DNA of 64,000 nt from Sinohyriopsis cumingii (taxonomy: Eukaryota > Mollusca > Bivalvia > Unionida > Unionidae): the NCBI GenBank assembly GCA_028554795.2, contig CM068842.1, positions 53,209,608 to 53,273,607 of the forward strand, written 5' to 3'. Positions 19,604 to 27,592 of the stretch are shown one piece after another (positions within the stretch are counted from its first letter, which is position 1; every line of letters begins with the position of its first letter). The notes beneath the pieces are model-generated. The model ran no database searches. It saw only the letters and a program-made list of their open reading frames with translations, and was not told where the DNA came from. The position numbers and the translations under genes were made by a program.

Positions 19604-19912
19604 CTAATGGTTGCACCTTCCTGGCCTGGCGCCACACACGCATCTTCTTCCCCAGTCTCCTTTCACCTTTCTTCTGGGGAGCGCAGAGGGAGGATGATTC
19701 GCTTCAACACCCCAATCCTCTGTCTCGGGAATATTGTACGACATCCTCTCTTCTAGTTTCTTTTCCTCCTCTTCCCTCTGTCTTCTCTCCTCCTCTTCGT
19801 TCTTCATTCTTTCCTCTTCTACTATAGCCTCCGCGGCCAGTTCATTTAATAGGCGCCTGACATATTCCAGATGTATCTGGAGTTCAAGAAGTTTGCTTAT
19901 TCTGTTATTCAT
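19604..19912 (-). CDS. Coiled-coil protein, paralogue of the 121-aa gene (102 aa)
   Basis: The family is unrecognised. The first AUG is at 19912 (MNNRISKLLELQIHLEYV). Residues 5-25 match the start of the neighbouring 121-aa protein in pattern (KL..L.(I/V).L..VR..L), so the two are probably duplicates. The middle is a Glu/Arg/Lys-rich helix likely to form a coiled coil. The C-terminus is basic with CVCGARPGRCNH. A TATAAAT lies about 50 nt upstream, and a motif shared with the next gene lies at 19974-20002. A histone-like stem-loop follows the stop. Confidence 0.6.
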   Translation of the reverse strand: MNNRISKLLELQIHLEYVRRLLNELAAEAIVEEERMKNEEEERRQREEEEKKLEERMSYNIPETEDWGVEANHPPSALPRRKVKGDWGRRCVCGARPGRCNH

Positions 19913-19973
19913 TCTTGTGTTGATCAATCAACAAGGGTAGCTAGACTGCCCAGCGAGTTTCAATTTATAGTGA

Positions 19974-20002
19974 AAGCGCGGACGTGATGGAAAACATCCC
20001 CC
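19974..20002 (-). promoter_or_regulatory. Shared upstream motif of the two coiled-coil genes (copy 1)
   Basis: On the plus strand it reads GCGCGGACGTGA, one or two variable bases, then GGAAAACATCCCC. The same block stands at the same distance (about 60-90 nt) before the neighbouring gene at 20851-20878. A TATAAAT on the minus strand lies between this copy and its gene. Confidence 0.6.
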
Positions 20003-20288
20003 TAAAAAACATAAAATTGATCTTACCTAGATCATAACCAAAAAAAACAACAACGCGCGGACCTAAAAGAAACACTCACTCAATTTTTTATGCTACCCAT
20101 CACTATTTTAAAATTTTTTTATAAATCACTTCAATAGACTATCCACATACACAAAGCAATCCAATCTAACTCCTAATCTACACCTCAAACACCAAAAAAA
20201 AAGACATCATTTTAATCTACTATCCATACCAACCTACTTAACCACTTACAAACACAAATACACAATCACATACCCTCACATTTTTAAA

Positions 20289-20340
20289 TAAAGAGTTAGT
20301 GTTTATTTTCACACTACTCTACCTACACACATTGGCAAAT
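20289..20340. repeat. Duplicated flank shared with 19459-19540
   Basis: AAAGAGTTAGTGTTTAT, then CACACTACTCTACCTACACA, then TTGGCAAAT occur here and at 19459-19540, beyond the 3' signals of the two paralogous genes. With the shared promoter motif this shows that a whole transcription unit was duplicated. The rest of 20003-20288 shows only AT-rich DNA. Confidence 0.8.
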
Positions 20341-20372
20341 CGATGGTTATTTCTTTTCTAGAGTATTGGGGT

Positions 20373-20388
20373 AGCCCTGAAAAGGGCT
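20373..20388 (-). terminator. Histone-type 3' stem-loop after the 121-aa gene
   Basis: The minus strand reads AGCCCTTTTCAGGGCT, then ACCCC, then AGAAAAGAAAT about 12 nt on. The loop is the canonical TTTC. It begins about 32 nt after the stop at 20421. Confidence 0.7.
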
Positions 20389-20420
20389 GTTTTTTTTGTT
20401 TGCTATGGCATTTTTTTTTT

Positions 20421-20786
20421 TTAGTTTCTAAGAATGCGATGTCCTCTGAGGATAGACTTTCTGGCGATAGGTCTGCTTCTTCGGAAAGAGAAGAAGAACT
20501 CTTTGGTGTCGATACGACAATCGACAAAGCCTCTGTCAGCTTCAGGTTGCTGCTGTTGCTGTTGTTGCTGCTGTTGCTGCTGTTGTTGCTGTCTCTGAAG
20601 TCTGTACTTCTCTGTCCATTCTTCTTTCTCCCTGTTCACTTCTTCTCTGAAGAGCTCTTCTATCAGGTCTTCAGTGATTTTTAGCATTCTCACATTCTCT
20701 ATTTCTTCTGGCTTCGGTATCAGACTGTGTCTGACCCTATGCAAATTCACGTAGGCTTCGTTGAGCTTAGCTAGTTTGGAGCACAT
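20421..20786 (-). CDS. Coiled-coil protein with poly-Gln tract (121 aa)
   Basis: The family is unrecognised. The first AUG is at 20786 (MCSKLAKLNEAYVNLHRV). A charged helical region (about residues 30-60) leads into a run of about 16 Gln encoded by CAG/CAA, then a basic tail ending HRILRN. The N-terminus is paralogous to the 102-aa neighbour. An alternative frame after the Gln run is open, but it passes through the stem-loop, so I prefer this frame. A shift within the CAG run cannot be excluded. Confidence 0.6.
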   Translation of the reverse strand: MCSKLAKLNEAYVNLHRVRHSLIPKPEEIENVRMLKITEDLIEELFREEVNREKEEWTEKYRLQRQQQQQQQQQQQQQQQPEADRGFVDCRIDTKEFFFSFRRSRPIARKSILRGHRILRN

Positions 20787-20850
20787 CTTCGTAGGAGGAT
20801 GAGTCGACAATGGATGGTTAGACTGGAAACAACCCGGTTCTTAAAGTCAA

Positions 20851-20878
20851 AGCGCGGACGTGAAGGAAAACATCCCCC
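20851..20878 (-). promoter_or_regulatory. Shared upstream motif of the two coiled-coil genes (copy 2)
   Basis: GCGCGGACGTGA and GGAAAACATCCCCC recur here as at 19974-20002, in the same orientation and spacing to the gene start. The factor that might bind is unknown. Confidence 0.6.
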
Positions 20879-20985
20879 ACACGGTTTTTGAGTCGCAACG
20901 TTTAGTGAGTGTCATGAGAGGGATAGTAAGAAATGAAAGAGCATCAATCCAACATTCTTATAGCTAAACAAAAGACAAAGGCATT

Positions 20986-21168
20986 TTTTTCAAAACACAA
21001 CATTTTTTATTCAAAAATCACTTAACACTAAACAACAACTCTAACATTTTTAACAATAATCCAACAATATAACATCAAACAATTTTTTCAAAACACAACA
21101 TTTTTTATTCAAAAATCACTTAACACTAAACAACAACAACTCTAACATTTTTTAACAATAATCCAACA
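20986..21168. repeat. Two direct copies of a ~97-bp AT-rich block with minus-strand AATAAA
   Basis: TTCAAAACACAACATTTTTT is followed by ATTCAAAAATCACTTAACAC in both copies. Read on the minus strand, each has AATAAA (21006-21011 and 21104-21109). These are the likely polyadenylation signals for the capsid gene cluster ending at 21218. Confidence 0.8.
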
Positions 21169-21217
21169 CTAAAAGTTTCTTCACTAGGTAAAGAGGGAGA
21201 ACAGTCTTCCATGGTTT

Positions 21218-22531
21218 CTAGTAATCTAGGATGACTTCTCTCAAACTGTTGATTTCTATGGTATTATCGAATTCTGCATACAGGATGACGTTCACCGTTT
21301 CATCAGGGTCTCGGTCTTTAAACTGAATTTCCACACGAATCTGGCCGGATTTTATAGGGTGGAAATGTCCCTCGTCGCTGCCTTGGTCTGGAGTGAAATC
21401 GAAAGCCCACAAAGCGTAGCCTCCTGCATAATCCTCGTACGTAATACCGTGACTGGTATTGGTTCCTAACTGTCCGGTGGCTTCGTACAGGGACAAGTAC
21501 GACCTCAAGTAATTCTTCTTGGTAAAGTCAGGTTCGAAAGGTCGGGTACACAAGGTCTTGCCATCGCGACTGACTTCGATTTTGGACACGCCAAAGTGTT
21601 GAAAGTAGAAAGGATTTTTTTCGGCAGTTCCATTGAAGGCTGTATTCTCGACGATACCAACGATCAAACGTTTGGGTAACTGTCCTTGGAACAGATGATC
21701 TTCGATCATGGATCGCTGTCCCTTGGGAATGGTGAAGGTTTTCACTTCCACGCGTCGTATGGGATACTTGGCGGTCGTTCTGCTCAACGTCTGACTGATG
21801 TCGTTTCCCACTTTAGGTAACACTTCCACACGGCGTACGTAGAGTCTGGCTTCTTGGATTTTGGTTTTGTAACCGTCACTATCAGCCAATAAATGGAAAG
21901 CGGTACTGCTACGATTCAGTCTCAGGCGGACATCCATCCCGTTCAGCAAATACTTTTCTTGCAACCACATGTCCAAATGCAAACGATCCATCAGTTCTAA
22001 ACTTGTGTCGGCTCCCGTGATTCTCTTTCTTCGTTCTAGAAATCCATCATTGTTGTCTTTCTTTTCATCAGTTTCCAATATTTCAAACTTGGTAGGTTCG
22101 TCAGCTTCCCATACCACACAGGCATTGAGATGAGTGTTCTTGGCATCTATTCCGTACGTCAAGAGATTTTCCAGGTAGACACGATAAGGGTAAGTATCCA
22201 TGCTGCTACTGACCAGTTTGTTATTCAAGTACAAGTCCACTCCACTGAACAAGGAATGCATGAAATTGTTGACGGGAGCTACTGCTTCATCGTCTATAGC
22301 ACCTCCAGTCTTATCTAGAATTTTGACTTTCAGGTACAAGTAACTGCTATTCAGATCGATGTAATCTTCGGGCTGTCCTTTGATTTCAAACTCGATGGGA
22401 GCGGAATCGGTCAGTGAGAAGACGGAGTGAAATTCCACCCACTGAGATTCTTGCATCGTCATCATCGTGGGGGGCATGGCAAACAGGTCCAGTTCCGTCT
22501 TGGAACAAGCGCAAGATTCTCGGTGCATCAT
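21218..22531 (-). CDS. Major capsid protein, Polinton double-jelly-roll type (437 aa)
   Basis: It matches the F54H12.2-like family of Maverick-derived proteins. Recognisable blocks are APIEFEIKGQPEDYIDLN, SYLYLKVKI, PVNNFMHSLFSGVDLYLN, TYPYRVYLENLLTYG and a C-terminal IRVEIQFKDRDPDETVNVIL. This family is the Polinton major capsid protein with a predicted double jelly roll. I start it at the ATG pair 22526-22531 (MMHRESCACS), 17 nt after the pX-like stop. The same frame is open upstream through the pX region into the penton gene, so it could be read as part of an 892-residue frame; I treat that as accidental or mutational. It is intact. The old Polinton lacks this gene. Confidence 0.9.
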   Translation of the reverse strand: MMHRESCACSKTELDLFAMPPTMMTMQESQWVEFHSVFSLTDSAPIEFEIKGQPEDYIDLNSSYLYLKVKILDKTGGAIDDEAVAPVNNFMHSLFSGVDLYLNNKLVSSSMDTYPYRVYLENLLTYGIDAKNTHLNACVVWEADEPTKFEILETDEKKDNNDGFLERRKRITGADTSLELMDRLHLDMWLQEKYLLNGMDVRLRLNRSSTAFHLLADSDGYKTKIQEARLYVRRVEVLPKVGNDISQTLSRTTAKYPIRRVEVKTFTIPKGQRSMIEDHLFQGQLPKRLIVGIVENTAFNGTAEKNPFYFQHFGVSKIEVSRDGKTLCTRPFEPDFTKKNYLRSYLSLYEATGQLGTNTSHGITYEDYAGGYALWAFDFTPDQGSDEGHFHPIKSGQIRVEIQFKDRDPDETVNVILYAEFDNTIEINSLREVILDY

Positions 22532-22548
22532 TTTTTTTGTCTCTTTTC

Positions 22549-22965
22549 TCAATAATCGAAAACGTCTAAGTCTCGAACGGTTCTTCTTTTCTTGGCCTTT
22601 CTCGCTTGAAGTCTGGTGAAAGGGTGTTTTCTTCGTCGTCTCTTTCTGCCTTGTCCTTGCTGAATGCCTGACTCGGTAGCGTGCAGGGCATTTATAGGTG
22701 TCTCTCGGTGACCCAAAATGTCTTCGCCCGTTTGCAGCAAGACATTTTTGCCTGCCCTCATGAAGGCTTCTTTGGGGTTTTGTTTGTCGATGATGACATT
22801 TTGGAGAAATTCTTTGCCTTGCGTCAGTGCCGCATCTTTCAAGGCGTGCAATCCGCGTGTCACCATCGGTTTCAACACCGGGGCCACCGAACGAAAGGCC
22901 GATTTTAACATGTCTCCTAAGCCGTGTCCTCGCTGTCGAGCAACCCCTCGGTACACTGGATACAT
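22549..22965 (-). CDS. pX/pVI-like basic virion protein (138 aa)
   Basis: It starts MYPVYRGVARQRGHGLGDML, then KSAFRSVAPVLKPMVTRGL, an amphipathic helical region, and a tail with RKRRRRK and KKRR. The GHGLGDxL...P.LK pattern is shared with adenovirus pX-like and Polinton core or minor virion proteins. These probably bind DNA or line the capsid. It lies between penton and major capsid genes, the usual position. Its whole length is overlapped by an open penton/MCP-frame reading. The old copy at 40046 has a stop at codon 6. Confidence 0.75.
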   Translation of the reverse strand: MYPVYRGVARQRGHGLGDMLKSAFRSVAPVLKPMVTRGLHALKDAALTQGKEFLQNVIIDKQNPKEAFMRAGKNVLLQTGEDILGHRETPINALHATESGIQQGQGRKRRRRKHPFTRLQARKAKKRRTVRDLDVFDY

Positions 22966-23896
22966 GACTTACTGACGAGTCGTGAGAGAACCGTTTTCGA
23001 AAATGGAGTTTCACCGTGACTTTTCCTTTGGTGAATGGAATATTTTGTCCCAGATCTCCTTTTATAGCAATGTTGACCGTGTCCAAATACGACTTACTGA
23101 CAGGCAAATAGTGAGGATGTACAAATTCGCGGTGGACGTGGTAAGTGTTTCCACCTTCCTCGTCAGTGTTCGTGGCAGAATCCACTTTGAAAGGAATGAC
23201 ACGCAGTAACGGTACGGAGGTGTGTCCCACCACGTTGTACTCCACCACATCGGAATACACGAACATCAAATTCAGTCCTTGGTTCAGTTCTACCGGGGCA
23301 CGAAATAACTTGCTAAAAGACTCGTTGTCGTAAACGATGGCTAATTCGTTTTTCTTGAGCATGGCCTTTCTCATGTCCATGTCTCCGCCAAACATGTCAA
23401 ACAATTCAGGACAAAATAAAATGGACATGATTTTACTTCGTTCAAATTTCATCAAGAAGCGACGAGCTGTTTTGTGGTATTCCATGGTGACACTTTTGTT
23501 GACATGCTCCAAAGCTTTCAGAAACACGACATTAAACCTGGAGGCTATGGTGCTGACCAAATGTTGACCACTAAAATAATAGCCTGGGGGAATGAACAAG
23601 TGATAGGTGGTGTACTTTTGTGTACGGGTTTTCTTGTCATATTTGACATTGGAATCCATCCACTGTTGCATTTGCTCGTCATGAACTTCCACATCAAAAA
23701 AATTTTGATTGGGAAGGACATTGAGGACTTGGGTCGGGTGAATGATTTCTACTAAAGCCACTTCCCAATGGGCTTCGTGATCTAACTGGATGGCCTGAGG
23801 TAATTTGGCCGTGTAACAGCACAACGTGTTCTTGGGAAACACCTCCATGGAACTGTCACTGGGTAAAGTTAAGTAAAATTGGCTTTGGTGACTCAT
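22966..23896 (-). CDS. Minor capsid (penton-like) protein
   Basis: It begins MSHQSQFYLTLPSDSSMEVF. Typical blocks are WEVALVEIIHPTQVLNV, GYYFSGQHLVSTI, VVEYNVVGHTSVPLLRVIPF and QNIPFTKGKVTVKLHFRKRF. This is the Polinton penton homologue (single jelly roll). Its ATG overlaps the TGA of the upstream membrane-protein gene (ATGA), an overlap kept in the old copy. I end it where homology stops, near the RKRF block; no stop codon exists there, and the frame continues through pX into the capsid gene. An indel near 22975-22990 relative to the old copy may have removed the stop. Confidence 0.85.
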
Positions 23897-24306
23897 AATT
23901 CCAGAGTTCTGTGGCTGTCCGAGGGGTTAGTGGACGTCAGAGGCGTGTCTCTGTCTAAAATGGGGTTCTGGTTGTGGTTGAAGTGGTGACTGGCACTGGC
24001 ACTGGACACAAGGTTCCCGGGGTTCCCGTTCGAGGTGAATTTCAGGGAGGGATTAGGAAGCAGGTAACCGATGCAACTGCTCAATAAAATGGTCCACAAT
24101 TGTTTGTCTCCTTGTTGCAAACTCAAATTGGCGATGGCTGCCCCGATGACACAATACACCACGAAGATTTGGCAGAAAAAGACGATTTGCGTTTTAGGCA
24201 CACGTTCTCCACACCACACCCACAAGGGTTGTTTTTGTAAATCTTGCACAGAAGAACTAGGTGAAGGAGGAGTGGTCGACGTAGCTGCGTCTGTGTGAAA
24301 AGGCAT
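23893..24306 (-). CDS. Small membrane protein between integrase and penton (137 aa)
   Basis: The AUG is at 24306 (MPFHTDAATS). A Ser/Thr/Pro-rich N-terminus is followed by LQKQPLWVWCGERVPKTQ, then a membrane segment (IVFFCQIFVVYCVIGAAIANL), a second weaker hydrophobic stretch (LWTILLSSCIGYLL), and a polar tail. The function is unknown. Relatives of this segment recur in the old Polinton (38756) and in the third relic (near 54940), so it is a conserved family gene. It starts 5 nt after the integrase stop and overlaps the penton ATG by 4 nt, which points to coupled expression. Confidence 0.75.
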   Translation of the reverse strand: MPFHTDAATSTTPPSPSSSVQDLQKQPLWVWCGERVPKTQIVFFCQIFVVYCVIGAAIANLSLQQGDKQLWTILLSSCIGYLLPNPSLKFTSNGNPGNLVSSASASHHFNHNQNPILDRDTPLTSTNPSDSHRTLEL

Positions 24307-24311
24307 GATGG

Positions 24312-25445
24312 TCACGTCTTTTTATAGTCGATGACTTGCGAAGCGTCGATCCAAGAATCAAAACTGGGTGGATATCCTTTCCAACGTACTTTGACTTCTT
24401 TGACACGTCGTTTGCCCACTTTACGGGTTCTGCGTTCGAGAATGCTTTCGATGTCGTACACGTCGTCTTCTTTTTTGGTGACACGTTGTAACTCGGGCAA
24501 ATAAAACGTTCCTTTGAGCACTTCTCCGTTCATGTCTTCCAATTTATAGACGGCAGGATGACGGCCATGCACTCGTCCAGTGACGCGAAACAATTCGGTC
24601 GTCCAGTTAGGTAAGTAACCTTTGTCGAAAGTGCGTTTGGTTTTGCCAATGCGCACCCAATCTCCTACGGCCAACATTCCACTTTTCTTGGGGACAGCCC
24701 TCGTCGGAGACGTACCAAACAGGCGCTCAAACACCAACACTTCGTTGTCGGGAGTCACGTCTTGCGGGGCACGTCCGATGCTTCGATGGTAAGATTGGTT
24801 GTACGCTTGCACCAGGTGCGGTAAGATGTCGATGTACTTCAGAGTGTGGTGATGCGTAAAATATTTCCACATGCGTTCTTTCAAAGTGCGTTGAAAACGT
24901 TCCACGATGCTGGCTTTGGTTTCGGGATTCTCGGTGCTAAAAAAATGAATGTCACGTTTCTTTAATTCTTTTTGGAAAGCTTGGTTCAGAAATTCGGTGC
25001 CTTTGTCCGTTTGCCATCGAAGAGGGTGACGACCGCTTTGTTTCAACACTCGTTGCAGGGCTCGCACTAACTCGCTGCTCGATTTGGAAGTCAAGGGCAC
25101 GACCCAGGCAAATTTGGAAAAGACGTCGATGACACAAAACAAATATTTGTAGCCACGATTGTAGCTGGCCAAATGAGAGACATCGGCTAAATCGGCTTGC
25201 CATTGATGATCGATGCCTTCCACTCGGGTGCGACTTCTGGCAAACTTGCGTCGAATGGGTTTGTGTAAAGTGTAGGTAGCTTGTTCTTGTAACCATCGTT
25301 GCACTTGAGGTAAACGGAGACTTTTCAGTCGCGTTTTGGCAGCACGATACAATTTTTGAACTCCTGCGTAACCTGCAGGATGGGAGGGATCGTAGTAAAT
25401 GCTGGTTGTGTTTTGTGTTGGTTGGTGTGTTAATAAGGCACCCAC
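24312..25445 (-). CDS. INT: Polinton integrase with C-terminal chromodomain (no AUG)
   Basis: This is a retroviral-type DDE integrase related to the F54H12.3 family. N-terminal YYDPSHPAGYAGVQKLYRA; catalytic core with D in WQADLADV (about residue 85), D in WQTDKGTEF (about 147) and E in KASIVERFQRT (about 182). C-terminal chromodomain: DDVYDIESIL, then VRWKGYPPSFDSWIDASQVI. It would insert the element and make 6-bp duplications. Oddity: the frame opens after a TAG and has no AUG before the core; the first usable codon is a GTG at 25445. It overlaps the upstream gene by 16 nt in the -1 frame. Start, splicing or frameshifting therefore remain unresolved. Confidence 0.9.
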   Translation of the reverse strand: MGALLTHQPTQNTTSIYYDPSHPAGYAGVQKLYRAAKTRLKSLRLPQVQRWLQEQATYTLHKPIRRKFARSRTRVEGIDHQWQADLADVSHLASYNRGYKYLFCVIDVFSKFAWVVPLTSKSSSELVRALQRVLKQSGRHPLRWQTDKGTEFLNQAFQKELKKRDIHFFSTENPETKASIVERFQRTLKERMWKYFTHHHTLKYIDILPHLVQAYNQSYHRSIGRAPQDVTPDNEVLVFERLFGTSPTRAVPKKSGMLAVGDWVRIGKTKRTFDKGYLPNWTTELFRVTGRVHGRHPAVYKLEDMNGEVLKGTFYLPELQRVTKKEDDVYDIESILERRTRKVGKRRVKEVKVRWKGYPPSFDSWIDASQVIDYKKT

Positions 25446-26065
25446 TCTTGGAGGATGCTACTCTTTTTCTCTTGGGGTATTTTCTTGGATTGCAATGCTT
25501 TGCGTGTGCGACCGGCAATAGGTGTTGAAGAGGAGGAGGATGTCTGAGCGGGGGATATCGGTTCTTGTTTCACTTCTGTATTCACTTCTGTCTTCACTTT
25601 CTTTTTCTCTTGTGATGAAGAAGGGGTGGCCATCATCTTTTTAATCCATCCAATTCTGGAGGTAGGTGGTGTTGTTAACTTGCGTACTTTTTCTGGTGGA
25701 GTTTGAAACCCTTCTTCTTCTTCTTCTTTTCCTTTTTCTGTCTTGGTCACTGGTACTGGTACTGGTACTGGTGATGGTGCTGGACTTTTCATCAAGGTCT
25801 TAAAATCTTTCAGACTGGGTAGAGCTGTTTCGTCTAAAGCTTTCTGGTGAAAGAGTTGCAGTCGTTGGAAGAGTTGACCGTACTTTTGCGATTTTTCTGT
25901 TTCGGACAAATCTTGGCGATCCATCAAGGACTGCAATTCATGTTGTAACTGGGACATCTCGCTCAAATGGGGATTGGGAGGTAAATGCGGGGTGTGTTGT
26001 TCTTGCCACCGATGGTATTCCATCCATCGTTTGTAAGGCACTAAAGCTAGTTTTCGTCCTTCCAT
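25430..26065 (-). CDS. Polinton protein upstream of integrase, Pro/Lys-rich (211 aa)
   Basis: It starts MEGRKLALVPYKRWMEYHRW. A helical N-terminal half (LQHELQSLMDRQDLSETEKS) is followed by a Pro/Val repeat (SPVPVPVPV), an acidic run and a Lys/Ser-rich tail ending LQEWVPY. A small gene with a KLALVP.-type start before the integrase is common in animal Polintons, but I do not know its role. TATA-like GATAAAAGG lies about 45 nt upstream. Its last codons overlap the integrase frame. It is absent from the old copy. Confidence 0.7.
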   Translation of the reverse strand: MEGRKLALVPYKRWMEYHRWQEQHTPHLPPNPHLSEMSQLQHELQSLMDRQDLSETEKSQKYGQLFQRLQLFHQKALDETALPSLKDFKTLMKSPAPSPVPVPVPVTKTEKGKEEEEEGFQTPPEKVRKLTTPPTSRIGWIKKMMATPSSSQEKKKVKTEVNTEVKQEPISPAQTSSSSSTPIAGRTRKALQSKKIPQEKKSSILQEWVPY

Positions 26066-26113
26066 GGGGTTGTCAGGGGTCGATTCTGAGATCTTGGAAC
26101 TTCCGAGGCCCTT

Positions 26114-26500
26114 TTATCTTGCTCCCACCAGTCCTCCCAACATGGTTCCCAAGACTCCTTTCAGTATGGGGCCTAACAAGAGAGGTAAAATACCTCCACG
26201 TTGTACTAACATCTTCTTCTTTTGACGAATGGGAATTTTCTTTTGAACCATTTGACGAAGAACGTGACGATGTTTGCCTAAGCATTGTTTCTGGTGTTTG
26301 GACAAAGGTATCGTGCCTTTCAAAACGTTCAAACAACATTCGCACACGGTATCGATGACCTCTTTGGAGGCTGTTTGAATGAGTTTTTTTCGTAGGGGTG
26401 GAGAAGCTTTGGACAGGACAGATAACATGTCCCCATGTTTGGCTAAACGTGGTGGCAGTCCTTTCCTTTTCTTTCCTTGGGGTTTTCTGGAAGGTGACAT
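26114..26500 (-). CDS. Conserved small Polinton protein, paralogue of the 27006-27518 gene (128 aa)
   Basis: The AUG is at 26500 (MSPSRKPQGKKRK); the ten codons before it are open but lack an AUG, and the old copy has ATG at the same place. The conserved core is LSVLSKASPPLRKKLIQTAS, KEVIDTVCECCLNVLKGTIP, KKIPIRQKKKMLVQRGGILP, then a hydrophobic Gly-rich tail (GPILKGVLGTMLGGLVGAR) that could be membrane-active. It is widespread in animal Polintons and adintoviruses; function unknown. TATAAAAAAGG at 26557-26566 is a plausible promoter. The core aligns with the neighbour at 27006-27518, suggesting an old duplication. Confidence 0.75.
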   Translation of the reverse strand: MSPSRKPQGKKRKGLPPRLAKHGDMLSVLSKASPPLRKKLIQTASKEVIDTVCECCLNVLKGTIPLSKHQKQCLGKHRHVLRQMVQKKIPIRQKKKMLVQRGGILPLLLGPILKGVLGTMLGGLVGAR

Positions 26501-26558
26501 CTTTGAGTCTTCAGGAGCACCAAAAAACACTGATACCCGACTTGGTCACAGGCCTTTT

Positions 26559-27518
26559 TTATACTGGAACGCGTCGCCACTGATTGTCTTTACGTCGTAT
26601 TAGTTTGAGGACAGGCATGACACGTCGTGCAGGGGTACGTAACGGACTAAATCGAGCCAGTTCTTGCTTGGACAAATCCAGTAAACTTTGTAACATGCCC
26701 GATCTTTCATGGACTTTGATTTTGGGAGAAGGTACTTTGTGAGCAGCAGCCACTGCCACTAAATTGGAAGGTCCTGCCACTGGGGAAGTTCTTTTGGGGG
26801 TCATCAACGGAGAAGTTCTTGGTGTGATCAACGTCTCCAAGTACTCTTCAGTTCTGGGTGTCATTAACGGAGAAGTGGACAAACGTGAGGATGCCGGAGA
26901 CGCAGTCACCGCCGTGGTGGCAGATCGTAGTTTGCGAGTGTAAGGTTGCGTCCTGGCCGAAGTGCCTCTCTTGCGACTAGTTTTCTTCTGTGGACTTTTC
27001 TTTTTCTAGGGACTTTTTTTCTGTCTCTTTTTGTGGGGGCTTCTTTTCTTTTTCCGGGGTGGTGGTGGTGTCTGGTCAGAGGAGGGTCCTGCCACTGGAG
27101 AAGTTCTTCTCTTTGGGGACCTGGTCTTTTTCTTCTTCTTGGGACTTCGTTGGACTTTTGTCTTGGGGATAACTTTGGGGGCATTAGGATCCCATCTTAA
27201 AAGTGAGCGAATGATGACCCCTTCTAGAGTACCGCTCCCTCCAGGTTTCAAAATGATTTGTTTTTTGGTTTGAGTGTCGATGCGGGGATCGGCCAGTTGG
27301 ACCAAAGCGACTTTGTTTCGATCGAAAAAGCGTTTGGTTTGATGAGGAATCTGAATGATTCCTTGGAGTAATTGACGTGCCGTCACCGTGAACCATCGTA
27401 AGACTTCTTTGAGACTAGCTTCTAAGACACGAGCTCGTGTTTGTGGATTTTTTTCTCGACTGATGCCATACAAGGCACGAATCAATTTGACGGGAAGATG
27501 CGACTGAAGGGACGTCAT
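26559..27518 (-). pseudogene. Basic Polinton protein gene split by an in-frame TAG
   Basis: The AUG at 27518 (MTSLQSHLPVKLIRALYG) follows TATAAAAA at 27557-27564. The N-terminal half is paralogous to the 128-aa protein: LIRALYG..., KEVLRWFTVTARQLLQGIIQ, KKQIILKPGG. A Lys/Arg/Ser/Pro-rich tail follows. TAG at 27006-27008 ends it after 170 residues, but the same frame continues 148 codons with the same basic style and a repeated SPVAGPS motif, ending RRKDNQWRRVPV at 26559. The downstream part has no AUG at its own start, so I read one gene with a nonsense mutation. A 170-aa product may still be made. Confidence 0.65.
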
Positions 27519-27592
27519 GTTCACACTGTGTGAGACAGACGAAAAAGGGTCTGAGGTTTTTATAGATTTTTTGATGGGGAGTGAAATGAAGT

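Noticed and set aside
20309-20527. Ser-rich minus-strand frame after the poly-Gln run
   Set aside because: It runs through the histone-type stem-loop at 20373-20388. The alternative frame stops before it, as in the other stem-loop genes.
22549-23209. Plus-strand open frames across the pX and penton region
   Set aside because: They are antisense to well-recognised virion genes and carry no conserved motif.
24318-24326. TATAAAAAG just before the small membrane-protein gene
   Set aside because: It is encoded by the integrase C-terminus (DYKK) and lies too close to the AUG to act as its TATA box.
26906-27184. 92-codon minus-strand frame with many Arg/Lys/Pro
   Set aside because: It overlaps the basic tail of the gene at 26559-27518 in another frame; Lys/Ser-rich codons read out of frame give Arg-rich shadows.
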